Below, piece after piece: positions 18,771 to 27,875 of a stretch of 64,000 bases of DNA. The stretch is from contig NZ_JXDG01000070.1 of assembly GCF_000820515.1 (NCBI RefSeq), positions 62,001 to 126,000 of the forward strand, read 5' to 3'. Each line of letters opens with the position of its first letter. Positions within the stretch are counted from its first letter, which is position 1. The translations under genes and the position numbers were made by a program. Below the pieces are notes generated by a model. That model did no database searches. It was not told the DNA's origin and saw only the letters and a program-made list of their open reading frames with translations. The stretch comes from Pseudomonas batumici. Its GTDB lineage: Bacteria > Pseudomonadota > Gammaproteobacteria > Pseudomonadales > Pseudomonadaceae.

Positions 18771-19945
18771 ATATCGGCGCGGGTCCAGGGCAGGTTGTGA
18801 CTGCCGTCGGCGAAGGGTTTCACCGCCAGGATCTGGTGCAGGTTGATCCAGCCTTTTTCGAAGGCGTAGGCGCAACCGGCCAGGTACAGCCGCCAGATCC
18901 GCAGGGCCCGTTCCGGCACCTCGTGGCTCGCCGCCTCGAGGTTGTTTTCCAGGCGCTGACTCCACTGCCCCAGGGTACGCGCGTAGTGCAGGCGCAGGCT
19001 CTCCACGTCGACCACTTCCAGATCGGCCTCGCTGATGTGCGCGGTAATCATCGACACATGCGGCAACTCGCCATTGGGGAACACATAACGATCGATGAAG
19101 TCGCCGGCACCGCGTCCCACCGGACGTCCGTCGGTATGCTTGGCGGTAATGCCATGGTTCATCACCAGGCCGCCTTCGCGCACGGCGCCGAACAGGATCT
19201 TGCAGTACTGCTTGAGGTTGGCATGGCCGACATGTTCGAACATGCCGACGCTGACCACCTTGTCGAAGCGACCGTCCTGGGGCAGGTCGCGATAATCCAG
19301 CAGTTGCAGGTCGACCTTGTCCTGCAGGCCCTCGGCGGCGACCCGCTCCTTCGCCAGCGCCAGCTGTTCCTTGCTCAGGGTGATACCGAACACCTTGACC
19401 CCGAACTCCCGCGCCGCATAGCGGGCCAGCCCGCCCCAACCGCAGCCGACATCCAGCAGGTACTCGCCCGGCTGCAGGCGCAGCTTGCGGCACAGGTGGC
19501 GAAACTTGGCTTGCTGGGCTTCCTCGAGGGTGGCGTCATCGCGTTCGAAGTAGGCGCAGGAATAGACCATCTCGCGGTCCAGCCAGAGCTGGTAGAAGGC
19601 GTTGGAGAGGTCGTAATGGTAGGAAATGGAGGCGGCGTCGGTTTCCTTGTCGTGGGCCTGGCGCACCGGAAGATTGTCCCCTTCATCCTCCAGCAGAGCC
19701 TGGCTCAACTCATCGCAGACCCGCACGACTTCGCTGATCGAGCCTTCGAGTTCCAGCTTCCCCTCGACGAAGGCACTGCCCAGCAGGTCCAGCGTGGGGT
19801 GGGTGAATTGCGCGACCAGTTGCGGGTCCTTCACAACGATCGTGACACTGGGCGTCGGCCCGAGATTGAATTCGTGACCGTTCCAGAGTCTCAGGCGAAG
19901 CGGTAGCTGCAGATTCTGTAAGGCCGGTGGAAGTTGCGCGAGCAT
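18761..19945 (-). CDS. cfa: Cyclopropane-fatty-acyl-phospholipid synthase
   Basis: A 394-residue cytosolic enzyme that transfers a methylene from S-adenosylmethionine to cis double bonds of membrane phospholipids, usually in stationary phase. The SAM site is LLDVGCGWGGLARYAA (about residues 170-185). The CFA family blocks HYDLSNAFYQLWLDREMVYSCAYF and MFEHVGHANLKQYC are present, the latter carrying the active-site Glu and His. The length matches CfaB of P. putida. Not linked to other lipid genes apart from cls 0.6 kb away. Confidence 0.93.
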   Translation of the reverse strand: MLAQLPPALQNLQLPLRLRLWNGHEFNLGPTPSVTIVVKDPQLVAQFTHPTLDLLGSAFVEGKLELEGSISEVVRVCDELSQALLEDEGDNLPVRQAHDKETDAASISYHYDLSNAFYQLWLDREMVYSCAYFERDDATLEEAQQAKFRHLCRKLRLQPGEYLLDVGCGWGGLARYAAREFGVKVFGITLSKEQLALAKERVAAEGLQDKVDLQLLDYRDLPQDGRFDKVVSVGMFEHVGHANLKQYCKILFGAVREGGLVMNHGITAKHTDGRPVGRGAGDFIDRYVFPNGELPHVSMITAHISEADLEVVDVESLRLHYARTLGQWSQRLENNLEAASHEVPERALRIWRLYLAGCAYAFEKGWINLHQILAVKPFADGSHNLPWTRADIYR

Positions 19946-20071
19946 CAGTAATCCCCCTTGTTTCAGACGTCTGAATTAAGGGTAGCGCATTCGCGGGAAC
20001 TGTCAGCCTATGGAGAGAATAGACTCGAACTATGGGTTTGCCCGCCACCGCCCGGCGGGGAAATGATCGCG

Positions 20072-20863
20072 TCAAAGCGCGTGGCATTGGCAAACCAGGC
20101 CGTCATTCACCCATTGCTTGAGCCAGCTGACCGCTTGCAAGGGTGCACCCTCCCCCAGACTGCCCGCCAGCTCGGCACACAGTTCGGCGAAACTCCAACC
20201 GTCATGCAGCATGCCGTTCAAGGCGTGGGCTTCGGCCGATTCAAGGCTGCGATACTGGCAAACCAGGCCGGCACGCCAGACCAGGCAAACCTGCGGCTCA
20301 TCCAGTTCGAGACTGTCGGGAAACGCCGTTTCGGCCTTCACCGCCCGCCACATCGCCAGGCTGTTGAAGCGACCATCGAGCCACTGGACGCTGGGCACCC
20401 GCTCGAGCCGCAGCGCCGGCCAGGCCTCGGCCGGCAGGCTGGCCATGGCCTCCAGGGTCAAGGCCGCGCCCGGCAAGGCATCGAAGGCCAGGGTAAAGGC
20501 CCATTCCAGGCGAATCAGTTCCGCCAGGGGCGCGCCCTGCTCCGGCACCAGGTGGCGCAGGACGAACGCTTCGAACCCCGCCCCCAGCCAGCGCAGGCTG
20601 TAATGGGACGATGGACATTCGCGCAGGTAGGCCGCGGTCAGTGCATCGAACTCATCGTCACCCAGCCAGTGCCGGACCGTGGGAAAGTCGCTACGCAGGG
20701 TTTCCTGCAAACGGGCGCGGTAAGCGTTGTGGTAGATGGCAAGACCAGTCTCGACATCCAGGCTCGGCCCGCCGATCAGGCTGGCGCCCAATGCTGCGTC
20801 GGCCGTGGCGTCTTCTCCCAGCAGGTAGTCTTCGAATGCCAGTTGCCAGTCATTCAGGCGCAT
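20072..20863 (-). CDS. bufC1: DUF2063 (HvfC/BufC) partner protein of the MNIO enzyme
   Basis: A 263-residue protein with the N-terminal DUF2063 domain (LNDWQLAFEDYLLG, then GLAIYHNAYRARLQETLRSDFPTVRHWLGDDEFDAL). In bufferin and related RiPP operons this protein binds the precursor and presents it to the DUF692 enzyme. It overlaps bufB by 10 bases and is the last gene of the three-gene operon. Only the partner role is known for the family. Confidence 0.85.
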   Translation of the reverse strand: MRLNDWQLAFEDYLLGEDATADAALGASLIGGPSLDVETGLAIYHNAYRARLQETLRSDFPTVRHWLGDDEFDALTAAYLRECPSSHYSLRWLGAGFEAFVLRHLVPEQGAPLAELIRLEWAFTLAFDALPGAALTLEAMASLPAEAWPALRLERVPSVQWLDGRFNSLAMWRAVKAETAFPDSLELDEPQVCLVWRAGLVCQYRSLESAEAHALNGMLHDGWSFAELCAELAGSLGEGAPLQAVSWLKQWVNDGLVCQCHAL

Positions 20864-21699
20864 AACGACCTCCGCGCCAGGGCAATACCGCCCAACTCAC
20901 GGGCCTTGTCCAGTTCGTCCACCAGCTCGGCCAACGGCGGGAAGTGATCGTCACGCTCCAGCAAGGTCGCCACCGGCCCCAGGTGTTCGAGGGTCCGCTG
21001 ATAGAGCGCCCAGACCGGATCACAGACCGGGTGATCATGGGTGTCGATCACGTAGTCGCCATAGTCGGCATGCCCGGCCAGGTGCAATTGACGGATCTTG
21101 TGCGCCGGCAGGCTGTGGATGAAAGTCCAGGGATCGAAACCGTGGTTGCGTGCGCTGACATAGACATTGTTCACGTCCAGCAGCAGCTCGCAGCCGCTCA
21201 GGCGACTCAGGGCTTCGAGAAACTCCCACTCGGAAAACTCATCGGCCGCGGCACGCACGTAACTGGAGACATTCTCCAGCACCAGCGGCTGTTGCAGCAC
21301 GTCCTGCACCTGGCGGACGCGGGCCGCGACGTAGTACAGGCTTTCTTCGGTGTAAGGCAGCGGCAGCAGGTCATGCAACTGATGAGCATTGCCGCGACTC
21401 CAGCACAGGTGGTCGGAAATCCACGCGGGATTGACCCGCCCGGCCAACTGCTTAAGTTGTTTGAGGTACTCCCCGTCGAGTGCATGGGGCCCGCCGATGG
21501 ATAGCGACACGCCATGCATCACCAGCGGATAACGCTCGGCGATGGCATCCAGGTAATACAGCGCCTTGCCGCCCTGGACCAGGTAATTCTCGGAAACGAT
21601 CTCGAACCAGTCCACCGCGGGCGACTGCTCGAGGATTTCCTGGTGATAGTGACTGCGCAAACCCAGGCCATAACCCAGGCAGGGACGGGAAACGGACAT
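20854..21699 (-). CDS. bufB1: MNIO (DUF692) multinuclear iron oxidase, bufferin maturase
   Basis: A 281-residue TIM-barrel enzyme of the MNIO family, which uses two or three iron ions to modify cysteines of a peptide substrate (thiooxazole formation in bufferins). Likely iron ligands sit in LVMHGVSLSIGG, WISDHLCW, LVLENVSSY, LLLDVNNVYVSA, QLHLAGHAD and IDTHDHPV. Its position between a Cys-rich precursor and a DUF2063 protein is the canonical bufABC order. A spacing of 69 bases separates it from the precursor gene. Confidence 0.9.
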   Translation of the reverse strand: MSVSRPCLGYGLGLRSHYHQEILEQSPAVDWFEIVSENYLVQGGKALYYLDAIAERYPLVMHGVSLSIGGPHALDGEYLKQLKQLAGRVNPAWISDHLCWSRGNAHQLHDLLPLPYTEESLYYVAARVRQVQDVLQQPLVLENVSSYVRAAADEFSEWEFLEALSRLSGCELLLDVNNVYVSARNHGFDPWTFIHSLPAHKIRQLHLAGHADYGDYVIDTHDHPVCDPVWALYQRTLEHLGPVATLLERDDHFPPLAELVDELDKARELGGIALARRSLCA

Positions 21700-21768
21700 G
21701 CTGGACTCCTTGCGAAAGTGTCCGCAGCGGCATGGGGGCCGACCGCTGCGGGAGCACTCGGTCGTCGC

Positions 21769-22020
21769 TTATTCGCCAACCTTGCCGCCGGCTTTGTCGC
21801 AAGCCGACTTGGTCATGACCTTGAAGCCCTGGCCTTTGCAGGAGCCCATGCCTTTACAGGCGTGATCCTTGGTCTTGCAGTCGTTCTGGCCTTTGCAGGC
21901 GTTGACGCCATAGCAGTGAACCTGGGCGTCGGCAGCCGATGCCTGGGTCACGACACCGGCAAACAGGGTGGCGGCGGCGAGAGCGAGTGCGGCACCGGCA
22001 GCGGCGGTTTTGATCGACAT
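21769..22020 (-). CDS. bufA1: Bufferin precursor BufA1 (DUF2282), Cys-rich exported peptide
   Basis: An 83-residue peptide with a signal sequence (MSIKTAAAGAALALAAATLFAGVVTQASA) and a core with six cysteines spaced as VHCYGVNACKGQNDC, DHACKGMGSC and KSACDKAGG. The NACKGxxDCKT and GMGSCKGQGF motifs mark DUF2282. After cysteine modification by the MNIO enzyme the mature peptide is thought to bind copper in the periplasm. It is the first gene of the operon and presumably the most highly expressed. Its copper-responsive control is known for relatives; no operator is recognised here. Confidence 0.9.
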   Translation of the reverse strand: MSIKTAAAGAALALAAATLFAGVVTQASAADAQVHCYGVNACKGQNDCKTKDHACKGMGSCKGQGFKVMTKSACDKAGGKVGE

Positions 22021-22725
22021 GGTTCTTATCCTCGAAAATGCGTTAGGGGTATCGGTCCGAACGGAATGTTCAGTCTCGACATGCCACTAGAGAGCGGTCG
22101 ATGCCGGCCGTTACAGGTCCTTGCAAATTTTTTCGAAAATAAGCCCTCGTCGGCGCCTCTCCCCCTCATCTGCTGGAACGTCACCCGGCGGCCCGGCAAG
22201 GGAAGTGGCCTATTGAAGCATTACGTTACTACATAACAAAAATATCCAAACAGCGGATAATGAAAGCGCTGCCTGAACGGTTTAATTCCGTCTATAAATT
22301 AATCTGACAACACGGAAAACACTGACACTGCTTTATCTGTCGTCCCACTACTCGAAACAACCCGAAAAGTTATCACTCACTCACCTGGTACTCATGTAAC
22401 AAAATTCAACATCTGCGTGACTTGATTGGTGTCCTGGCAATGACTAACATCCCACTGACTTTGAATAGTCCGTGCCCATTCATTAAAAACCTTCGTAACT
22501 CCCAGTATTGAAAAGCGTCTGACAACGGTTCCGCAGCGCGCCCAACCCGTTGAATAGACGGCTCAAAACCCTGAAATCTTATTTATCCTCGTGCGCCTTC
22601 AAACATCACGAGGCCAGATAACTTATAACTATATGCCTCACCCTTAACACACTTGACCCCTGTGCTCGCTGCCGACTAATAACATACCCGACACTCAGCG
22701 CGCACACTTGAGCGACGGAGCCGCC
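22021..22725. other. 700-bp AT-richer intergenic region
   Basis: It holds the bufA promoter (not resolved by eye) on the minus side and the promoter of a small unknown gene on the plus side. The segment from about 22200 to 22640 is clearly AT-richer than its surroundings. I see no convincing gene, RNA or repeat in it. Confidence 0.5.
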
Positions 22726-23064
22726 ATGAGCCATACCTTGAGTGAGTACCATTATTTTCAGCCGCCACTGGGGACTGCCACTGCCGCAGATACTTCCAGT
22801 TGCCTGACCATCAATCAACCGGGTTCTCCCTTGGGCCTGAGCAATCTGCTGGACTTGATCAGTCATGAAATCAGCCGGGAAAACAATCAACAGATTCACC
22901 GACTCACCTTCAAAAGTGGCCAGACACTTTGCATAAAGGCCGACCCGCAATGGGTCACCGTCCGAGGGCGGCGGATCAATTTCCACGCCGACTCGACGTA
23001 TCCCTACACGACCTTTCTGGAAGATCCGGCTCGAGCAGGCAGCAGCAAAAAGCCCTCCAGGTGA
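22726..23064 (+). CDS. Hypothetical 112-residue protein (DUF3077-like size, unrecognised)
   Basis: A 112-residue soluble protein beginning MSHTLSEYHYFQPPLG. No signal peptide or membrane segment is visible. The middle (LGLSNLLDLISHEISRENNQQIHRLTF) looks helical; the end is basic (SSKKPSR). A GGAG stands six bases before the ATG. It lies downstream of an AT-rich stretch and may be horizontally acquired; I can offer no function. Confidence 0.5.
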   Translation: MSHTLSEYHYFQPPLGTATAADTSSCLTINQPGSPLGLSNLLDLISHEISRENNQQIHRLTFKSGQTLCIKADPQWVTVRGRRINFHADSTYPYTTFLEDPARAGSSKKPSR

Positions 23065-23124
23065 CGCGGTGCTTTCAGGACGCCATTAACGCCTGACGCC
23101 TTGACCAAGGTTGTGCACAGGGAC

Positions 23125-23144
23125 AATATTATGATCATAATATT
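23125..23144. promoter_or_regulatory. Perfect 20-bp palindrome upstream of lpd, probable operator
   Basis: AATATTATGA followed by its exact reverse complement, 57 bases before the lpd start codon, in otherwise GC-rich DNA. It is probably a repressor binding site; the regulator is unknown. Confidence 0.6.
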
Positions 23145-23201
23145 TTATGACACCGACCTTTGTCCCTCTTCCTCAACCAGGTGTCTCGCAGGAGAACAGT
23201 C

Positions 23202-24602
<1,401 letters not shown>

Positions 24603-24603
24603 G

Positions 24604-25086
24604 TCAGTCGGGCAGGTGATTCAACGGCAGCGGTCCGGGCGCCTTCACCGCCTGGATCGCGAAGTTGCTGCGGATGTCACGCACACCGGGCAGGCGCAGC
24701 AGTTCGCCATTGAGGAAACGCTCATAAGCCCGCAGGTCGGGCACCACCACTTGTAGCAGAAAGTCCGACTCGCCGGAGACCAGGAATGCCGAGATCACCT
24801 GCGGCAAGGCCAGGACCGCCAGGCGAAACGCTTCGGCCTCGGCCTCATGGTGCCGCTCGACCTTGACCCCGACGAACACCGTCAGTCCCAGTCCGACCTC
24901 ATCGCGATCCAGGTTCACCTGATAGCCTCGAATCACCCCCGCCTCCTCGAGCATGCGCACCCGACGCAGGCACGGCGACGCCGAGAGGCCGATCTGCGCG
25001 GCCAGTTCGACGTTGCTCAGGCGTCCATCCTGTTGCAGGGCCGCGAGAATTTTACGGTCGTAGGCATCGAGTTTTATTTTTGGCAT
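24604..25086 (-). CDS. Lrp/AsnC family transcription regulator
   Basis: A 160-residue amino-acid-responsive regulator. The N-terminal winged helix-turn-helix reads YDRKILAALQQDGRLSNVELAAQIGLSASPCLRRVRMLE. The C-terminal RAM domain starts near residue 65 (GLTVFVGVKVERH) and includes VSGESDFLLQVVVPDL. It is divergent from a LysE exporter gene (134 bases between starts), so it probably controls that gene in response to an amino acid, the common Lrp/LysE arrangement. Confidence 0.9.
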   Translation of the reverse strand: MPKIKLDAYDRKILAALQQDGRLSNVELAAQIGLSASPCLRRVRMLEEAGVIRGYQVNLDRDEVGLGLTVFVGVKVERHHEAEAEAFRLAVLALPQVISAFLVSGESDFLLQVVVPDLRAYERFLNGELLRLPGVRDIRSNFAIQAVKAPGPLPLNHLPD

Positions 25087-25220
25087 ATCCGACTATTCAC
25101 TTCGACGATATTGGCAGGAAGTGCCAAGTCTAAGCTTTTCACGAGTTGAATACGCAAGCACCTGCCCTGGCCTTCCGACATAGAATTTTCTCCGGTTATC
25201 CCCCTTGGAGAAACAGCACG

Positions 25221-25844
25221 ATGCTCCTCTACCTGTTCGCACTGGCGATGGTTTATCTGCTTCCCGGCCCCGACATGATCCTGCTGCTGCAAACCGGCGC
25301 CCGCCATGGCCGCAGCCAGGCCCTGACCACCGCCCTGGGCCTGGGTATCGCCCGCGCCTGCCACGTGGGGCTCGCGGCCCTGGGCCTGGCGGCGCTGTTC
25401 AAGGCCGCGCCGTGGACCTTCGATGTGGTGCGCCTGGCAGGCGCCGCCTATCTGCTGTGGATCGGCGTGCGCATGCTGCGGCCCGGGTCGTTGGCGTCGT
25501 TGAGCGCCGGTGGCGAGGGAAGCGAACGCGCCTTGAACTGGCGCGCCGCCCTGCAACAAGGCTTGCTCACCAATCTGCTGAACCCCAAGGCGCTGCTGTT
25601 CTGCTCCGTACTGCTACCGCAATTCATCGATGCCCACGCGGGCCCCGTGGCCGCGCAGTTCCTTGGCCTCGGTGCGACCCTGGTGGGGGTCGGGCTGCTG
25701 TTCGACAGTGGCTACGCCCTGGCCGGTGCGTGGATCGGCCAGTGGCTGGACAAGAGCCCGCGGGCACAACGCCTGCAACAATGGCTGTTCGGCAGCCTGT
25801 TGATCGGCTTTGCCGTCAGATTGGCGTTTATCCAGCAAGCCTGA
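25221..25844 (+). CDS. LysE/RhtB family amino-acid exporter
   Basis: A 207-residue inner-membrane protein with six hydrophobic segments. LysE-family marks are LPGPDMILLLQTGARHG near the start and the central LLTNLLNPKALLFCSVLLPQF. It probably exports an amino acid or related metabolite by proton exchange. GGAG lies ten bases before the chosen ATG; an upstream in-frame ATG adds 25 unlike residues. Likely controlled by the divergent Lrp-type regulator. Confidence 0.88.
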   Translation: MLLYLFALAMVYLLPGPDMILLLQTGARHGRSQALTTALGLGIARACHVGLAALGLAALFKAAPWTFDVVRLAGAAYLLWIGVRMLRPGSLASLSAGGEGSERALNWRAALQQGLLTNLLNPKALLFCSVLLPQFIDAHAGPVAAQFLGLGATLVGVGLLFDSGYALAGAWIGQWLDKSPRAQRLQQWLFGSLLIGFAVRLAFIQQA

Positions 25845-25854
25845 AGGCTTCCCT

Positions 25855-26066
25855 TTGTAGGAGCCGGCTTGCCGGCGATGAGGCCTTTGAGTCTTGCTGT
25901 GCCCGTGCGGACGCCATCGCCAGCAAGCCGGCTCCCACAGTAAATCTGCGTATCACCGCAAAATATCGTGTTGCCACGCCCCTGTAAGAGCTGGCTTGCC
26001 AGCGATGAGGCCGGCAAGCCTTGCATCGATCTTGCGGACGCCATCGCCGGCAAGCCGGTTCCTGCA
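25855..26066. repeat. Two consecutive REPINs
   Basis: Two inverted REP pairs stand in tandem (25855-25940 and 25982-26066); the outermost copies are slightly diverged (CTGTAAGAGCTGGCTTGCC, CAAGCCGGTTCCTGCA). They fill the gap between the lysE and proA-like genes. Confidence 0.85.
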
Positions 26067-26168
26067 TCGGGGATACAGCGTCGTGCAAAAGAAACGCCGT
26101 TAGCAGGTGAGCCGACGGCGTTTTTCTTATACATTTTGCCTTCTACTCCACAGACAAGTTTTCCCATC

Positions 26169-27671
26169 ATGACCAGCACGCTTGATCGTCTTATCGCCGG
26201 CACTCCGATTCTCTACGCAGGTAACCGGGTTTCCCCGGTACCGCCGGAGTTGGCCGAGCGTTTCCAGCCGGGCGATCATCTGCTGGTGGACCAGGCCAGC
26301 GGCGAACTGTTGCTGATCCCCCGCGCCGAGCAACAGATCGCGACCCAGGCCATCGACACCGCACAGGACGCGTTCACCGCCCTGGCCCTGGTCTCGGACG
26401 AAGCCATCAGCCAGTTCTTCGACCTGTTCGCCCAGCACCTGGAAGCGCCGGCTTCCTGGGCCCTGATCGAGGCCGCGAACCAGGCCGATATCGCACAGGC
26501 CAAGGCCCGTGGTCGCTCCACCACCCGCCTGCTGGCGAGCGAGGCCATGCGCCGCGACATGATCGCCGGGCTGCGGGCCTGGCGCGACGCGCCGCTGATC
26601 CGCGGTCGGGTCCGCGAGTCGGTGGAACATCAGGGCTGGAAAGTCGAGCAGGTCGTTGCGCCCTTGGGCGTGGTGGCGTTCGTCTTTGAAGGTCGGCCGA
26701 ATGTGTTTGCCGATGCCGCCGGCGTCCTGCGCACCGGCAACACCGCGGTGCTGCGGATCGGCAGCGATGCCCTCGGCACCGCCCAGGCGATTGTTCGCCA
26801 CGCCCTCGATCCGGCGCTGCGCGAAGCGGGCTTGCCGGCGGGCGCGGTGTCGCTGGTGGAAAGCAGCGATCGGGCGGCGGGCTGGGCCATGTTCGCCGAT
26901 CGGCGCCTGTCCCTGGCAGTGGCCCGTGGCTCGGGCCATGCGGTGCAGCAGCTCGGCGGGATCGCCCAGCAGGCCGGCACCGTGGTCAGTCTGCACGGCA
27001 CCGGCGGCGCCTGGCTGGTGGCCCATCAGGACGCCGATGCCGGACGGTTTGCCGAAGTGGTGCGCAACTCCCTGGATCGCAAGGTCTGCAACACCCTCAA
27101 TGTCTGCGTGATTCATCGCCAACGGGCGGCCGAACTGGTGCCGCTGTTCCTCGAGGCCCTGAAGGCCGCCGGCGAAGCACGCGGCCAGAACTGCAAGCTG
27201 CATATCGTCAGTGGCGATGAAAGCGTGCTGCCCGCCGAGTGGTTGCAGGCGCGGGTGCAGGTCCAGCGTGCCGAAGGCTATCAGGAAGAAGCGCAAACCG
27301 AGTCGTTGCCCGAGGATCAGCTTGGCTGTGAGTGGGAGTGGGAAGAGACACCGGAAGTCAGCCTGAAAATCGTCGATGACCTGGATCAGGCAATAACCCT
27401 GTTCAATCGTTACAGCCCGCAATTCACAGTATCGCTGATCAGCGCCGACCGTGGCGCCCATGACTATTTCTACAACAGTATCAACGCGCCCTTTGTCGGC
27501 GATGGTTTCACCCGCTGGGTCGATGGACAGTACGCGCTGAACAAGCCGGAGCTGGGGCTGTCGAACTGGGAGAACGGGCGGTTGTTTGCCCGTGGCGCGA
27601 TCCTGGCCGGAGATGGGGTATTCACCCTGCGCAGCCGGATGAGCCAGATCGATACCAGCCTGCGGCGCTGA
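26169..27671 (+). CDS. ProA-like aldehyde dehydrogenase (glutamate-5-semialdehyde dehydrogenase paralogue)
   Basis: A 500-residue member of the aldehyde dehydrogenase superfamily closest to gamma-glutamyl phosphate reductase: PLGVVAFVFEGRPNVFADAAG, LRTGNTAVLRIGSDA, the catalytic Cys in SLDRKVCNTLNVCVIH, and FNRYSPQFTVSLISAD. It is about 80 residues longer than ProA (about 420), with an extra N-terminal domain (residues 1-60) and an acidic insert near residue 395. The housekeeping proA of Pseudomonas lies elsewhere, so the substrate of this paralogue is uncertain. No clear ribosome binding site is seen before the ATG. Confidence 0.75.
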   Translation: MTSTLDRLIAGTPILYAGNRVSPVPPELAERFQPGDHLLVDQASGELLLIPRAEQQIATQAIDTAQDAFTALALVSDEAISQFFDLFAQHLEAPASWALIEAANQADIAQAKARGRSTTRLLASEAMRRDMIAGLRAWRDAPLIRGRVRESVEHQGWKVEQVVAPLGVVAFVFEGRPNVFADAAGVLRTGNTAVLRIGSDALGTAQAIVRHALDPALREAGLPAGAVSLVESSDRAAGWAMFADRRLSLAVARGSGHAVQQLGGIAQQAGTVVSLHGTGGAWLVAHQDADAGRFAEVVRNSLDRKVCNTLNVCVIHRQRAAELVPLFLEALKAAGEARGQNCKLHIVSGDESVLPAEWLQARVQVQRAEGYQEEAQTESLPEDQLGCEWEWEETPEVSLKIVDDLDQAITLFNRYSPQFTVSLISADRGAHDYFYNSINAPFVGDGFTRWVDGQYALNKPELGLSNWENGRLFARGAILAGDGVFTLRSRMSQIDTSLRR

Positions 27672-27711
27672 ACAGTCCTTCCGTAAGGCCAACGTCCTGC
27701 GATGAATGCGA

Positions 27712-27826
27712 CATCGCCATCGCTGCGGTGCGGCGTCCCGACAAGCCAGCTCCCACAGGGTTCACGGTTCGACGATATCCGGCGGTGGAACGCAGATCTG
27801 TGTGGGAGCCGGCTTGCTGGCGATAG
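27712..27826. repeat. Diverged REPIN
   Basis: REP-like CAAGCCAGCTCCCACAG near 27742 and GTGGGAGCCGGCTTGCTGG near 27801 form an inverted pair between convergent genes. Confidence 0.75.
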
Positions 27827-27875
27827 CGGTAGTACATCTTGCATCTCCACCGCTGACACTCCACGCTATCGGCCG

